64,000 nt of DNA from Eleginops maclovinus (GCF_036324505.1 NC_086367.1:22560578-22624577); one strand, 5' to 3'. Counted from the stretch's first letter, positions 1 through 19,406 are shown. Notes: generated by a model from the sequence alone, not told the origin. Made by a program: numbers and translations.

Positions 1-2271
<2,271 letters not shown>

Positions 2272-2305
2272 GATGAAGCAGCTCGGGAAAGAAAGACATC
2301 AAGAT

Positions 2306-2308
<3 letters not shown>

Positions 2309-2338
<30 letters not shown>
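2309..2338. repeat. (CA)15 microsatellite
   Basis: A short uninterrupted CA array 40 bp downstream of the long GT array, in opposite orientation, so the two can pair as a hairpin. Confidence 0.97.
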
Positions 2339-2339
<1 letters not shown>

Positions 2340-2421
2340 GATATCTTATGTCTTTGAGGTGATTCAAGATGCTGAACAAATCTAGTTTGTGCTAAAAGAG
2401 AGAGGATAAAAACATGATGGG

Positions 2422-2424
<3 letters not shown>

Positions 2425-2477
<53 letters not shown>

Positions 2478-2484
2478 TGTGTGT
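2425..2484. repeat. (GT)n microsatellite with one CT interruption
   Basis: About 60 bp of GT repeat with a single CT step near 2477. Confidence 0.97.
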
Positions 2485-2580
2485 GGAAATCTGATTGTCG
2501 GTATGGATTTTTAGTTTTTAAATAGTGCTCGAGGATTTCAGGGAAAGCTGTCGACTTGTGTTTTTGCACTTCTGCGGTTG

Positions 2581-3190
<610 letters not shown>

Positions 3191-3218
3191 ACACACACAC
3201 ACACACACACACACACAC
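3191..3218. repeat. (CA)14 microsatellite
   Basis: A short uninterrupted CA run. Confidence 0.95.
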
Positions 3219-3318
3219 CCATCCTCCCCTCTCTCGCTGCGTGTTTACAGTCGGGTTAGTGATGGCTGCTTCAGGGCCTTCCTGTCATCACTGCCATCAG
3301 TCAGCAGATATTACCCTC

Positions 3319-6895
<3,577 letters not shown>

Positions 6896-7330
6896 CAAAA
6901 CAAAGACTCGGCCGGCCACGCTCCCCCCGCTGCCTTAACTCTCAGGACTCATTCTCCCATAATTCCTCTGACCCCCCCTGAACGAGGCTAAGTAGCATTT
7001 GCCAACCAGTTTGTGATAATTAGCGTCTTGGAAATGCCAACGCGCCACAGGGCGAGCGCGGCACCACGCTCTGGGCAGCGTGCTAGCACATGCTAATGGC
7101 TAAACAACATGATAAGTCCTTAAGGGTGAAGCAGAGGGGGCTGTTCATAATTACTGGTTAGCTGTTAACGGTTAGCCTGCGGTGGTAGCTGTCACTGTGC
7201 GCCTGCAGACGCTGTTACACTTAGCCATTAGCTTACTGAGGGCCATGTTGAAACGCCTTTAGAGTCAATAATTAACAACCAGCGGTTAGCATGTTATTCA
7301 TAAGAGGCTGCAGACTGTATGTGTGTGCAA
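6896..7330. promoter_or_regulatory. Candidate conserved non-coding element
   Basis: This block contrasts with its AT-rich surroundings: it is GC-richer, free of simple repeats, and carries several homeodomain-like cores (ATAATTAGC, ATAATTAC, CAATAATTAAC) and repeated TTAGC/GCTAA steps. Conservation cannot be tested here. Calling it regulatory is inference from composition and motif content only. Confidence 0.25.
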
Positions 7331-7412
7331 ATTCAGAAAAGAGGACAGGGCAATACTTTAGATCAACAAGAGGCTATTGAATCTAAGACTTGAGTTCATT
7401 CAAATTATGTGA

Positions 7413-7640
7413 TTTAATGTTCAGAAAGCTCTTTATGTTTCTCATACTGCCTGTGCTGCAGCACCTCTTTTCACCCTCTGTCTGAAACCAGAGCCCAGTC
7501 TGCTCTGATTGGTTAGCTGGCCGGCTCTGTTGTGATTGGGCCACCGCTTGCAGATGTCCCTCCCCCTTAGCCTATCGCGTACAATGTGTTAGAGCCAATG
7601 GAAGCTTAAGTGTTCCAAAGTGATGTCACTGTGTTAAAGT
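7413..7640 (-). mobile_element. TTAA-bounded MITE family A, partial copy
   Basis: Shares the family's central module in reverse orientation: TTCAGAAAGCTCTTTAT, the CTGCAGCACCTCTTTTCACC segment, two ATTGG boxes, the GC box and the ACAATGTGTT..GTGATGTCAC motif. Both termini have decayed. The family is defined by the copies at 24636, 37742, 45849, 54899 and 55907, whose outer ends read TTAAAGAGG or its complement. Confidence 0.8.
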
Positions 7641-7755
7641 TCTGATGAAATTCAACCAACATTTTTTGGGTTTTTCGTGTCCGGCGTTCTCTGGGTGTCG
7701 GAGGTCAAACTCGGTGGCGTTGAGTTTCCAGGTGATGTTTCACCTGCGATATCCC

Positions 7756-8168
<413 letters not shown>

Positions 8169-8302
8169 ATGAATCACCGTGTGTTTCCTCGCCATATTTA
8201 TTTGATACCCATCCATATTTGTCCATGTGCAGGCGTGTGTGTGTCTGCATGTGTGTGTGAATCTTTTTATGTCTCCCAACATGTAGGTGTGTGAGTCATT
8301 GC

Positions 8303-8304
<2 letters not shown>

Positions 8305-8353
<49 letters not shown>
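8305..8353. repeat. (TG)n microsatellite, about 24 units
   Basis: An uninterrupted TG array of about 49 bp. Confidence 0.97.
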
Positions 8354-8355
<2 letters not shown>

Positions 8356-8688
8356 TGTGAATTGAACAGAGCTGGGACCAGATGGGCTCTGTAGATCAGG
8401 TTACCTGTTTATAGAGCAGCATCTGTCCACCCTGTCAATCAAATGGAGAGGAGGGGGGGGGGTGAAGAAAGAGAGATAAGAGGAAGAGAAGAAGAAGAGG
8501 AATCAAAGACTTCAAATAAAAAGAAAGATGTATAAATAGAGAGAGAGCTGTGCATTGACGACGTGTTTCGTAGGCCTTTCTGGAAGTGAGCATAGCGAAG
8601 GCTCCTTCGACTGAAAGCCAATGGGACTTTTCCATTGGCTTCACTTTGTGATAAGCATTTTAGCAGACTATGGCAGATGATGGAACAT

Positions 8689-8873
8689 GCCTCTTATGAT
8701 TTTGGGGGCTTTCACTTTTCCTGTAGTATGTTATATAGGTTTTAGTGCATGTAAATGGTCTGCAACGGCTAAAATCCCTGTGTTCCCGCCCCCTTTCTGC
8801 ACATTAAAGCATGAAAGTAGAGGCACAAAATACAAATATGAACCTGGAAATGAGCAGAACACGTCCTCTTTAA
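8689..8873 (+). mobile_element. MITE family A, internally deleted copy
   Basis: Starts in the left-end module (CCTCTTATGATTTTGGGGG, CTTTTCCTGTAGTATGTTA, TAGTGCATGTAAATGGTCTG), jumps to the right-end module (ACATTAAAGCATGAAAGTAG) and ends GTCCTCTTTAA with TTAA at 8870-8873. The CCAAT and GC-box centre is missing, so this is roughly half the size of a full copy of about 370 bp. Confidence 0.88.
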
Positions 8874-9482
8874 TAAGAACGTTAACTCACATGATCCGCA
8901 ATTCTCCTTGCCGATGGTTTGTCGCTTTAAACGTTGCGGCATTATCCCCTTTTTTTCCCTTTGGATGGACCGATGTATCCTTAAGGAGTTAATAAAGGAA
9001 GCATTGAAGCTCCTTAAGGCTCACACTTAAGAAGCTCCGAGTCATTTCCCTAAGTTAGAAACCTCCCTTAGCAAAAAAAGGACGATCTACCACAACCCAA
9101 AGACATACAGTCTAATAGTTTAACAGTATAGATCAAGGTGAGGAGTTTATGACCCCCCCATGACCCACCTCACCTGTGTCTGATCTGATCACCTCCTCAG
9201 CAAGCCCTGATTTAAAATGTGTGCTGCGTTCACTGACACCTTCCTCTTCCTCCGCTTGTGAATTCACTCAACAATAGGCGAACAAATGCGACTTCAAAGC
9301 GTCTGTCGCCGGGAAATCTGCATCTTGTGAATGGAGCTTTTGAATCCAACGCTGAATACGTCTGGATGTGATGCGGAGAGGAGACAAGAGGAATACAGAA
9401 AGGACATTTACATCTGATTTCCTCCGATGTGTTTGAGATTTCAGGGAAAGTTTAGTAAAGTTTAGTTCTGTTGCTCAAACAG
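8874..9482. other. Non-coding spacer, nothing recognised
   Basis: Mixed composition, no supported gene or repeat. It runs into the polypyrimidine tract. Confidence 0.6.
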
Positions 9483-10405
9483 TCCTTCATCTTCACTCCT
9501 CTTCCTCTTCCTTTCCTACTGAATTCATCTTGTCCTTCTCCCCTCATCTCCTAACAGCTTTACTTCTTTTCTTGCCCCTTTATTCCGCCTCCTCCTCCTC
9601 TGCGGTCTGTCCTTCTTCATCCTCTTCCTCAATCTCTTTGTAAAATCTTTCTCTTACTCTTCACTTCTTCCCTCTCTTCTTCATCTTTGTCTGCTTCCTT
9701 ATTCTTCTTCATGCTTCCTCCTCTTTTTCCACCTATTTCCTCCGTATTCTTCATCCTATATCTTCCTCTTCACCCATTTCCTTTATTTTTTCCTCTTATT
9801 TCCCACTTTTCCCTCCTCCTTTTCCTTCCTCTTCCTCCTCCTATGTCTTCCCCCTTTCTCTTACTCTTTCCTCCTTATCCTCTTCCTCCTCCTCTTGTCC
9901 TCCCTCAATTGGTCTGTCTAGTGTTCTTAATCTTCTCTCACCATCTCATCCTCCTCATATTTTCTCTCTCTTTCTTCCCCCATTTCCTCCCTCTTCTTCA
10001 TCCTATTTCCTCCCTCTTTCTCCTCCTATTTCCCCCCTCTTCCTCTTTCTTCGCTCTCCTCTTCCTCATCCTATTTCCTTCCTCTTCCTTCTATTAATTC
10101 TCTTTTCCTCCTATTTCCCCCTCTTCCTCCCTCTTCCTCCTCCTATTTCCTCCCTCTTCCTACTCCTCTTTCCTCCTTATCTTCTTCCTCTCTTCCTCCT
10201 CCTATTTCCTTCCTCTTCCTCTTTCTTCCCTCTCCTCTTCCTCATCCTATTTCCCCCCTCTTCCTCATCCTATTTCCTTCCTCTTCCTCCTTATCCTCTT
10301 CCTTCTATTAATTCCTCTTCCTCCTATTTCCTCCCTCTTCCTCCTCCTATTTCCCCCTCTTCCTCCTCCTCTTTCCTCCCCCTCCTCTTCCTCTCCTCCT
10401 ATCCG
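9483..10405 (+). repeat. Polypyrimidine tract, about 0.9 kb
   Basis: The + strand is overwhelmingly C and T, built from degenerate CCTCTTCCTCCTCCTATTTC-like units. Unit spacing varies, so this is an expanded simple-sequence tract and not a regular minisatellite. Long homopurine-homopyrimidine DNA can form triplex (H-DNA). The ORF covering 9687-10097 translates to Leu/Phe/Pro/Ser-rich sequence and is not a gene. Confidence 0.95.
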
Positions 10406-10499
10406 CGTTGTTCTTTATTTTGCTGGATCTCTTCCTTCGGTCAGAGAAAGGAGAATCATTCCTCTCCCGTCAACATTTGATCTCCTGCTGCAGAAATCA

Positions 10500-10799
10500 A
10501 TGCAAATATTTTTCATCTTCTCCCTTTCTCTTTACAACTCTCCCTTACTGTATTTTCTCCTCTTCTCGTCATGTGTGTTTTTTTTCTGCAAATAAAGGTG
10601 TATCCCCACCGAGGAATCGATGCAAATGCCGCCATCGATTTCCGCTCCTTGCTGTCGTTCTTCTCCTCCCCGCCGAGCAAATGTGTGTGAAATCAATACA
10701 AATATTTCCCTCTCTCCGTCTCTCTGTCTGCCCTCCCTCTCTTGTTTTGTCTCCTTCTTCTCCTCCAAATGTGCATTTTTCTGTCAAACCAATGCAAAT
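10500..10799 (+). promoter_or_regulatory. Cluster of four POU-octamer motifs
   Basis: The octamer ATGCAAAT occurs at 10500-10507, 10620-10627 and 10792-10799, with a one-base variant ATACAAAT at 10696-10703. Three share the flank AA(A/C)CAAT(G/A)CAAATATTT, and each is followed by a pyrimidine-rich stretch, so they look like decayed tandem units spaced 76 to 120 bp. ATGCAAAT is the consensus site for Oct/POU factors. Whether it is bound is unknown; a repeat origin is equally possible. Confidence 0.45.
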
Positions 10800-10859
10800 A
10801 TTTTTCTGTCTCCCTCTCTGTCTCCTTTTTTCCCTCTCTTTCGCCCTCTCCCACCCAGC

Positions 10860-11170
<311 letters not shown>

Positions 11171-11209
11171 ACCGTATATGTGTAGATATGGATGTTTGTT
11201 GCCTATGGA

Positions 11210-11212
<3 letters not shown>

Positions 11213-11292
<80 letters not shown>
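11213..11292. repeat. (GT)40 microsatellite
   Basis: An uninterrupted GT array of 80 bp. Confidence 0.98.
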
Positions 11293-11293
<1 letters not shown>

Positions 11294-11375
11294 GCATCTA
11301 CTGTCTACAACGGGGAATCAGAGAAATCAATGACACTGTTTGCCCTCAACATGACCGCCACAAGCAACAAACCAC

Positions 11376-11501
<126 letters not shown>

Positions 11502-11663
11502 TCCAAGAGATGTCAATGTTTCTCTTGTTGCCGTTCATGTTTATCTGGACAGTTTTTTGCAGAGTTTACTTTCTTTTATCCATATCTTTGGGAAAGTTTC
11601 AACTCAAGGTAAACTTGTTTGCATTGTAGGTGCATCCATGAGGTCAAAGTTCATTGACCAACT

Positions 11664-12033
11664 TTAAAGGAGCACTATTCTGCTCATTTTCAGATTCATA
11701 TTTGTATTTTTTCCCTCTCCTGAGACATGTCTCCATGCTTCAATGTTCAGAAAGCTCTTTATTTTTCTCATACTGCCTGTGCTGCAGCTCCTCTTTTCAC
11801 CCTCTGTCTGAAACCAGAGCCCAGTCTGCTCTGATTGGTTAGCTGGCCGGCTCTGTTGTGATTGGTCAACTCTTTAGCAATGTCCCGCCCCTTAGCCTAT
11901 CATGTACAATGTGTTGGAGCGCTAACCAATAGCAGCGTGAGCGTACATAGTGATGTCACCATGTTCCGGTACTTTGTGATTCTATCTTTTGCAGACCATT
12001 GACATGCACAAAAACCCCAAAAAGCATAATATC
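11664..12033 (-). mobile_element. MITE family A, near full-length copy
   Basis: Begins TTAAAGGAGCACTATTCTG and runs through GAGACATGTCTCCATGCTTC, AATGTTCAGAAAGCTC, two ATTGG boxes, GC box and GTGATGTCAC, then TTTTGCAGACCATTGACATG and CCAAAAAGCATAATA. Length about 370 bp. The far terminus has lost its TTAA. This copy shows the family layout from end to end. Confidence 0.9.
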
Positions 12034-12590
12034 TCCATAGAGATTGTTCTTTTTATTCGACGGTGTTGTTGTTTACAGTTTGTGGTTAAGTGGTTTAATG
12101 CTGTGCAGGCAGCAATGCTCTATAATTTGTCATGTTATTTTAAACAGGCAGGTTAGAGCACTGAATTGAACACAACTTTTAATTATGTTGTCATTGTCAG
12201 CATTGTTGAAGCGCAGTTCGTGGATTTCTCAGTGTTGATGTTTAGTTTAATTGTTTTCTTTTTTCGTCGTTGTCAATGTTTTAAATGGAAAATAGAAATT
12301 ACAGAATCTCTAGACGATGGCCTGGAGACAGCTCAACATACTGACATTATTCTTTTAAGCGTCGTGACACCTAAGGGTTAATTATAAAAGCAACTTTTGA
12401 TTATCCTTCTTTATTTCAATTTAAGAAAGAGATTTTTGAATGTTTTCTGTTATGAAAACCTCTTTTATAGATTCACCATGATCCAAATCTCCCTCACATC
12501 ACCATCTCTGTGAGGTCATTCAGTCCTCATAAGGATACGAGAGCGACAACACAAACACACTTTTTTCTAACTTTACAATTGTCCGTCTGT
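12034..12590. other. Non-coding spacer, nothing recognised
   Basis: AT-rich sequence with chance ORFs only. The ORF over 12166-12381 has no recognisable domain. Confidence 0.6.
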
Positions 12591-13215
12591 CCCTGCTGAG
12601 CGCCCCCTCGTCCTCCTCCGTCCGGCCAGCTGAAACCGGAGGTTTACCTCTTTGTTCTCCTGCTCATCGGCCAGCTTCCTCTCCCCCGTCCTCCCTCCTC
12701 TCCCCCGCCGGGATAAGCTTTTAGCCGCATCCTAGCCGCACAGGCTAACCGCCGCGCAGCAGCCCTCGCCGGCTCCTCGCTGTTCCAGCCAAATGCCGCC
12801 ACACAACACCATATAATTAAGAGCTCTGAGTGCGAGCAGGCAAATGCAAAGCAATTTGGGACGAGGCGAGAGTCTGAGGGAGACGGGGGAGGGCGAGGAC
12901 GACGGCAGTTTCAATCTAATTGGGCCATATCAATTTATTTCATATTTCTGAAATGTCACGCCTTGATGTGAAGCTAACAAGATTTGCATACGCGCCGCGG
13001 CATGTTTTTACCTCTGCAGCCGAGTGTGGACGAAATAAATAGAGCCAGAAATAAATAGAGGAGAAGAGACGTGGAGGGAAAATGCCAAGGCGGCGAGGGA
13101 GTGGCAACCGCAACTCTCCTGATGGTTCCTGATGGAGAGCTTTTAAACAGCGGCGGTGGTGAGGCTGACATTTCTGCTGCAGTGGGAAGAGGAGACACTC
13201 AACTGAGAACAAACA
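12591..13215. promoter_or_regulatory. GC-rich block, candidate regulatory element
   Basis: This block is markedly GC-rich with several CpGs between 12600 and 12910, followed by homeodomain-like and POU-like sites: ATATAATTAAG, GGCAAATGCAAAG, CAATCTAATTGGG and AGATTTGCATACG. It lacks simple repeats. Either a conserved enhancer or a CpG-rich unmethylated patch would fit. No exon is apparent. Confidence 0.3.
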
Positions 13216-13965
13216 ACTCAGAAAACAAACAACAGCAACAAAAAAAACAGTAATGCATCAACAACCAGCAACTACAACCAGAGAAAAATACAATCAACTA
13301 CAACAAGCATCAACAATAAACACATAGCAATTCAACACGGCAACATCAGCTAGCGTTACTGCAACAATCAGAACAAATAGAGAAGACGTTTAAATCCACT
13401 CAGCAATAACCAGCAATCCAACTCAACAACAAAACTAGCAGCCAGTAACAACAACAACAACAACAACAACCAGGGAAAGCCAACAGCAAGTAGCAATAAC
13501 CAGCAATACAACACGGCAACATCAACCTTTAATTGCAACCAGTAAAGAAAATAGAGAGGAGATTCAAATCCAGACAACGAAGACGAGCAACATATCTCAA
13601 CAACATCCATAGAAACAAAACTACTGCAGCAAGAGACACAGCAACATCCACTACCGTCAGCAACCAGTGATAGCCTACAGCAACATGCAGCAATACCACA
13701 GAATAACATCTTTCAGCAACTGCAACCAGTAAGGAAATGGTCAGGTACTTTCAAATCCAGTCAATAAAGACCAACAATACGACCTGACAACAATTATCAA
13801 TGACGTAAGCACATGGACAAGAGAAGAGAAAATAGCAGCAACAAGTGTAGCAACAAAAGAAGTGATAAACCACAGCAGCTGCAACCAGCAACGAAAATAA
13901 AGAAGACCTTAAACTCCAGGCAACAAAGACCAGCAACATAAATCAACAACAACAAACCAAAAAAC
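13216..13965 (+). repeat. Left arm of CAA/CAG-rich inverted repeat
   Basis: A minisatellite-like tract of CAACAA, CAGCAA and CCAGCAA words. A longer unit is visible: a block reading roughly GAAGA...TTCAAATCCAG...AAAGACCAGCAAC recurs near 13382, 13556, 13746 and 13902, spacing 156 to 190 bp. The complementary sequence appears in inverted order from 13985, for example CCAGGCAACAAAGACCAGCA near 13917, matched in reverse around 14008-14033. The outer edge near 13263-13310 also matches 18134-18178 in reverse complement. Confidence 0.8.
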
Positions 13966-13984
13966 GGAATGTCTCTCGGCTGTG

Positions 13985-14232
13985 GTCTTGGAATTGCGTG
14001 TTTTTGTTGGTATTGCTGGTCTTTGTTGCCTGGAGGTGAAGTCTTCTCTATACTTGGTACTGGTTACAGTTGCTGGTTGATGTTGCTCTGTTTGTTGTTG
14101 TTGTTGTTGTTGTTTCTTTTTCTACTGGTTGTTGATGCTGGTAACTGTTATCTTTTACAGTCTGTCGGTGGTCATGTGTATTGCTGGTTGATATTGCTTA
14201 GGATGTTACTAGTTGCTGTAGGATTTAAGTGG

Positions 14233-14276
<44 letters not shown>

Positions 14277-14340
14277 AGTGGTTGTTGCTGCAAGTTCTTT
14301 TTGAGTGCAAAGTTTCTGTGTTGTTTCAGTGTTTTCCTTT
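13985..14340 (-). repeat. Right arm of inverted repeat, inner part
   Basis: GTT, GTTGCTGG and TTGTTGCTGGT words, the reverse complement of the left arm, with matching longer blocks near 14010-14055 and 14215-14235. A pure (GTT)n run lies near 14232-14275. The arm is interrupted by the Harbinger element and resumes at 18086. Confidence 0.8.
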
Positions 14341-14356
14341 CCATTCATGCAATTCT

Positions 14357-14373
14357 GGGGCCTGTACTACGAA
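14357..14373 (+). repeat. Harbinger left terminal inverted repeat
   Basis: GGGGCCTGTACTACGAA, identical to the reverse complement of 18069-18085. A related TACTACGA motif lies inside the left end near 14462, likely a subterminal transposase or Myb-like binding site. Confidence 0.95.
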
Positions 14374-14572
14374 CGGAGTTCAACCTACTTAGAACTAACT
14401 CAGGGTTTCCGCGGTAACCCGGGGTTGACTAAACCTGGACATCTTGATTGGTCTTAAACGGTACTACGACGCTGATTATGAAGTTGATCAGCTGAACCTG
14501 TGTTCACTCAACCAGAGTTACTGCGCGTTCACATAAAAGGGGTGGTACCAGCGCAAAAAAACACTCTCGATC

Positions 14573-16160
<1,588 letters not shown>

Positions 16161-16188
16161 ATAATATCAGAGATTGGTGTGACATGTC

Positions 16189-16194
16189 TTTATT
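16189..16194 (-). terminator. Polyadenylation signal of transposase gene
   Basis: TTTATT on the + strand, AATAAA on the - strand, about 31 nt beyond the transposase stop codon. With the + signal at 16152 it indicates two tail-to-tail transcripts that nearly abut or overlap. Confidence 0.6.
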
Positions 16195-16224
16195 TTTGTG
16201 CATTTAATTTGTGGTGTGTACAAT

Positions 16225-17636
16225 TCATTGGAAAAACTGGTTGGTAATGGCATCCCTGACAGCACGGCCTGTTGGATGATCCAGGGTGATTGGATCAGTA
16301 ATATCAGGGGGTGGGGGAGGATCATGAGGGGGCACTCTTTCCTTCCTTATTGTGGCGACATTCTGAAGAACCACACATGCTGCTATGGTTTGGCAGGCCC
16401 TGTCTGGCTTGACCCGAAGGACCTTCAGGCAGGCGAATCGGGCCTTCAATATGCCAAATGTCATTTCGATCCTGGCCCTAGTGACACTGTGTGCATGATT
16501 AAATGATCTCTGTTGCCTTGTTTGTGGATCAGGAAATGGTGTGATGAGGAACTTCATGCATGCGTAGCCACGGTCCCCCAGCAGGATTCCATCAAATTGC
16601 CCTTAGATGAAATGGAGGAAAAATTAAACAACTGTCACACTGATTTCATGTTCACTATTAAAGCATATTACTTCAGGTAAATCGATATAGGACTTTTACC
16701 TTGGTGGAATCTGTCAGACAGTGATGATTCTCTGAATATACGGGAGTCATGGACTGACCCTGGCCACCTTGCATCCAGGCTTGTGATCATATAGTGGTGA
16801 TCGCATGTCATCTAAGAATATGTGCACAGGTAAGGAACATAACAGGTGAGGCATGCTGTTGCGCATGTAAATGACACCACCCCATGCAGAGGACAGGAAA
16901 TCATTCTACATGACAACAGGAATTGACAGGTTGACATTACCTATTCCAATGAATCGTGGACTGTACAATGTACGCCTACTGTTAATCTGTTAGTCTTGTG
17001 TATTACCTGGACATTGATGGTGTGTTTGGACTTTCTATTCACAAAATCCCGCTCATGCTCTCCCAGGGGTGCACTGATAGGAATGTGCGTACAATCAATG
17101 GCTCCAATTACTCTTGGGAAACCTAGATATTTTGTTAGTCAAATCAGTTGCCAGTCACAATTATGAAATGTGCAAATTACCTATTTTTAGATTAGTGGCA
17201 TATTACCAGCGATTGCATAGAACCCTTCTTTTATCTGACGTGCAGGCAAATGGCCAGGGAATACAACAAATGCATCCACCAGTTTAGTGAGAGCAAGTAC
17301 CACCTTCCGTATCACCCGGCATACAGTGTTCTTACTCAGGTTTTCAGCATCACCGATGGAATACATATATTGTCCGCTGGCGAAATAGCGCAATGAAAGA
17401 CATAACATTTGCTCGATTGTGAGGGCCTGACTTCGGCGGGTTACATTAGAGACGTCCGCCTCGAGCAGCTGGCATAGGTAACGAATTCCCTCAGCTGAGA
17501 ATCTATATCTTTCATGGAGAACATCGTCCGGGTACGCCAGCGGATTGTGGCGGTCTCTAAATACCCTCGCCCTCCGAAGAGAGCCCCTCACAATCTGCGC
17601 GCCTATATCGTACGGATCGTCCAGGTATGCTGGCAT
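16225..17636 (-). CDS. PIF/Harbinger DDE transposase (HARBI1-like), spliced
   Basis: Four exons on the complement: 17207-17636, 17007-17122, 16700-16811 and 16225-16601. Introns are GT-AG with compatible phases, the total is 1035 nt, and the product is 344 residues, close to vertebrate HARBI1 (about 350). The N-terminal third holds a helix-turn-helix-like segment (about residues 73-112, including TIEQMLCLSLRYFASGQYMY). The catalytic triad is complete: D153 in GAIDCTHI, D229 in LLGDRGY and E265 in RARIEMTFG. SVHDSRIF, a further family motif, lies in exon 3. The enzyme cuts element ends and joins them to a 3-bp target. The start is the first ATG of the open frame, 5 residues before a conserved-looking region. 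No stop or frameshift interrupts it. It is an element gene, not host harbi1. Confidence 0.92.
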
Positions 17637-17700
17637 TGTCTTTAGGGGACATGTCGGTGGAGGAGTGGTGTCTAAATAGGGTGTGGTTAATCGGAAACCT

Positions 17701-18085
17701 AGGGTTAACCAAGAACTAAAACTGGGAAGACCAGTTTTGGGATCCTACGTATATTGCCATGGCAGCATACCTCGGTTTTAACATATCCAACTTTCGTAGT
17801 ATGGGTTAACCAGCAACATACGCTGCACGTGACCAAGTTACTCTCGAAGTTACCCCGGTAAGCCAGAAAACCAGCTTCGTAGTACAGGCTGCTAGGGTTA
17901 ACCAAGAACTAAAACTGGGAAGACCAGTTTTGGGATCCTACGTATGTTGCCATGGCAGCATACCTCGGTTTTAACATATCCAACTTTCGTAGTATGGGTT
18001 AACCAGCAACATACGCTGCACGTGACCAAGTTACTCTCGAAGTTACCCCGGTAAGCCAGAAAACCAGCTTCGTAGTACAGGCCCC
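17701..18085. repeat. 193-bp tandem duplication of Harbinger right end
   Basis: AGGGTTAACCAAGAACTAAA begins at 17701 and again at 17894. About 189 bp match with a single difference that I can see (ATATTGCC against ATGTTGCC). The inner copy ends CGTAGTACAGGC then TGCT, so it has most of the terminal repeat but not its last bases; the outer copy ends CGTAGTACAGGCCCC. Each copy also contains an extra TTTCGTAGTATG subterminal motif. Confidence 0.95.
18069..18085 (-). repeat. Harbinger right terminal inverted repeat
   Basis: TTCGTAGTACAGGCCCC, the exact reverse complement of the left terminus at 14357-14373. Confidence 0.95.
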
Positions 18086-18102
18086 AGTTGTTTTGTTGCT
18101 GG

Positions 18103-18133
<31 letters not shown>

Positions 18134-18190
18134 AGATTGTTTTTTTCCCCTTGTTGCAGGTGCAGGTTGCTTTTTGACGGTTGTTTGACT
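18086..18190 (-). repeat. Right arm of inverted repeat, outer part
   Basis: GTT/GTTGCTGG-rich DNA continues on the far side of the Harbinger element. The stretch about 18134-18178, read in reverse complement, aligns to the outer left arm near 13263-13310, sharing CAACC.GCA.CT.CAAC..G, AAAA, ACAATC and ACAAC blocks. Confidence 0.7.
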
Positions 18191-18375
18191 GATTCTTCAT
18201 GTGTTGCTCATCCTTCTCTGTTTACATCTTCATCATCATCCTCCTCCTCTCTCTGTTTCTGTGTTGATGGTTTTTCAATTCAAACCAATTAGAAGTACTT
18301 ATTTCTCAAGAGCTTAAAGTTCATCTCTCTCTGTCTCTCTGTCTTCCTCTTTTACGCCCAATTGCTCTTTCTCCC

Positions 18376-18385
18376 CACACACACA

Positions 18386-18436
<51 letters not shown>
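18376..18436. repeat. (CA)n microsatellite
   Basis: About 60 bp of CA with CT interruptions near both ends. Confidence 0.96.
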
Positions 18437-18438
<2 letters not shown>

Positions 18439-18558
18439 GACATGTTTTGCTATGCTATTTGAAGTCATTACGAGAGGAGTGTTTAGCAAACAGCAGCTAA
18501 GAGCAGTTTGACATTTGACTCTGACAAACCTCGCTCTTCTGTCTTTGTCCTCCAGGAA

Positions 18559-18581
18559 TGTGTGTGTGTGTGTATGTGTGT

Positions 18582-18668
<87 letters not shown>
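18559..18668. repeat. (TG)n microsatellite
   Basis: About 110 bp of TG with two TA steps near its left end. Confidence 0.98.
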
Positions 18669-18669
<1 letters not shown>

Positions 18670-18744
18670 ATGTGGATAAGGTGAGTCTTAAAGTATGTGT
18701 ACAAGCATGTGTGTGACTGAAAGTGAGATAGAAACGAAAAAAAG

Positions 18745-18878
<134 letters not shown>

Positions 18879-18985
18879 CTCAGGTAAAGTTTGGGTTGGA
18901 TCATGTATCAAGCACTCAGGGCAAACTTGGCTCAAACAGACAAAAGAAAGAGAGAGGTCAACAGCAGTGCTCTCTCTTTACATTC

Positions 18986-18988
<3 letters not shown>

Positions 18989-19054
<66 letters not shown>
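18989..19054. repeat. (TG)33 microsatellite
   Basis: An uninterrupted TG run of 66 bp, the fourth array within 700 bp. Confidence 0.98.
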
Positions 19055-19055
<1 letters not shown>

Positions 19056-19236
19056 ACTTGACTGACAGTTAACTGGCATCTACATGGCAGTTATATCACA
19101 TTTGATTTGTGTCTTGTTGTCATTGATGTTGTTGTTTTTGTTGTTGTTGTTATGATAGCCCATAGATACAGAACCATAGATATATAGTATACTCTGTTTG
19201 TGGAAGTTCCACAAAGGAAACAATTGGCCTTGATTG

Positions 19237-19406
19237 TTGAGGAGGACCTTTTGTGTGGTTTTGTGGTGTTGCCTTTCCTGTAGTGTGTTATATAATTTTT
19301 AGTGCATGTAAATGGTCTGCAAGGGCTAAAATCCCTGTGTTCCATGTCTCAGTAGAGGCACAAAAACGAATATCAACCTGAAAATGTGCACAATAGGCCC
19401 CTTTAA
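19237..19406 (+). mobile_element. MITE family A, internally deleted copy
   Basis: Left-end module (GTTGCCTTTCCTGTAGTGTG, TAGTGCATGTAAATGGTCTG, GGCTAAAATCCCTGTGTTCC) joined directly to the right-end module (AGTAGAGGCACAAAAACGAA, AATAGGCCCCTTTAA). TTAA at 19403-19406. It shares the deletion structure of the copy at 8689-8873, including the AGTAGAGGCACAAAA junction, so the two derive from the same deleted founder. Confidence 0.85.

Noticed and set aside
9687..10097. A 136-codon hydrophobic ORF that resembles a membrane protein
   Set aside because: It is the Leu/Phe/Pro/Ser translation of the polypyrimidine tract, open because CT-rich DNA lacks stop codons in that frame.
13368..14417. Cysteine/leucine/valine-rich ORFs over the CAA/GTT tract
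   Set aside because: They are translations of the triplet-rich inverted repeat. The frames are open only because of the repeat composition.
16198..16506. A 102-codon ORF on the + strand
   Set aside because: It is the antisense shadow of the transposase's last exon, which has intact catalytic motifs on the - strand.
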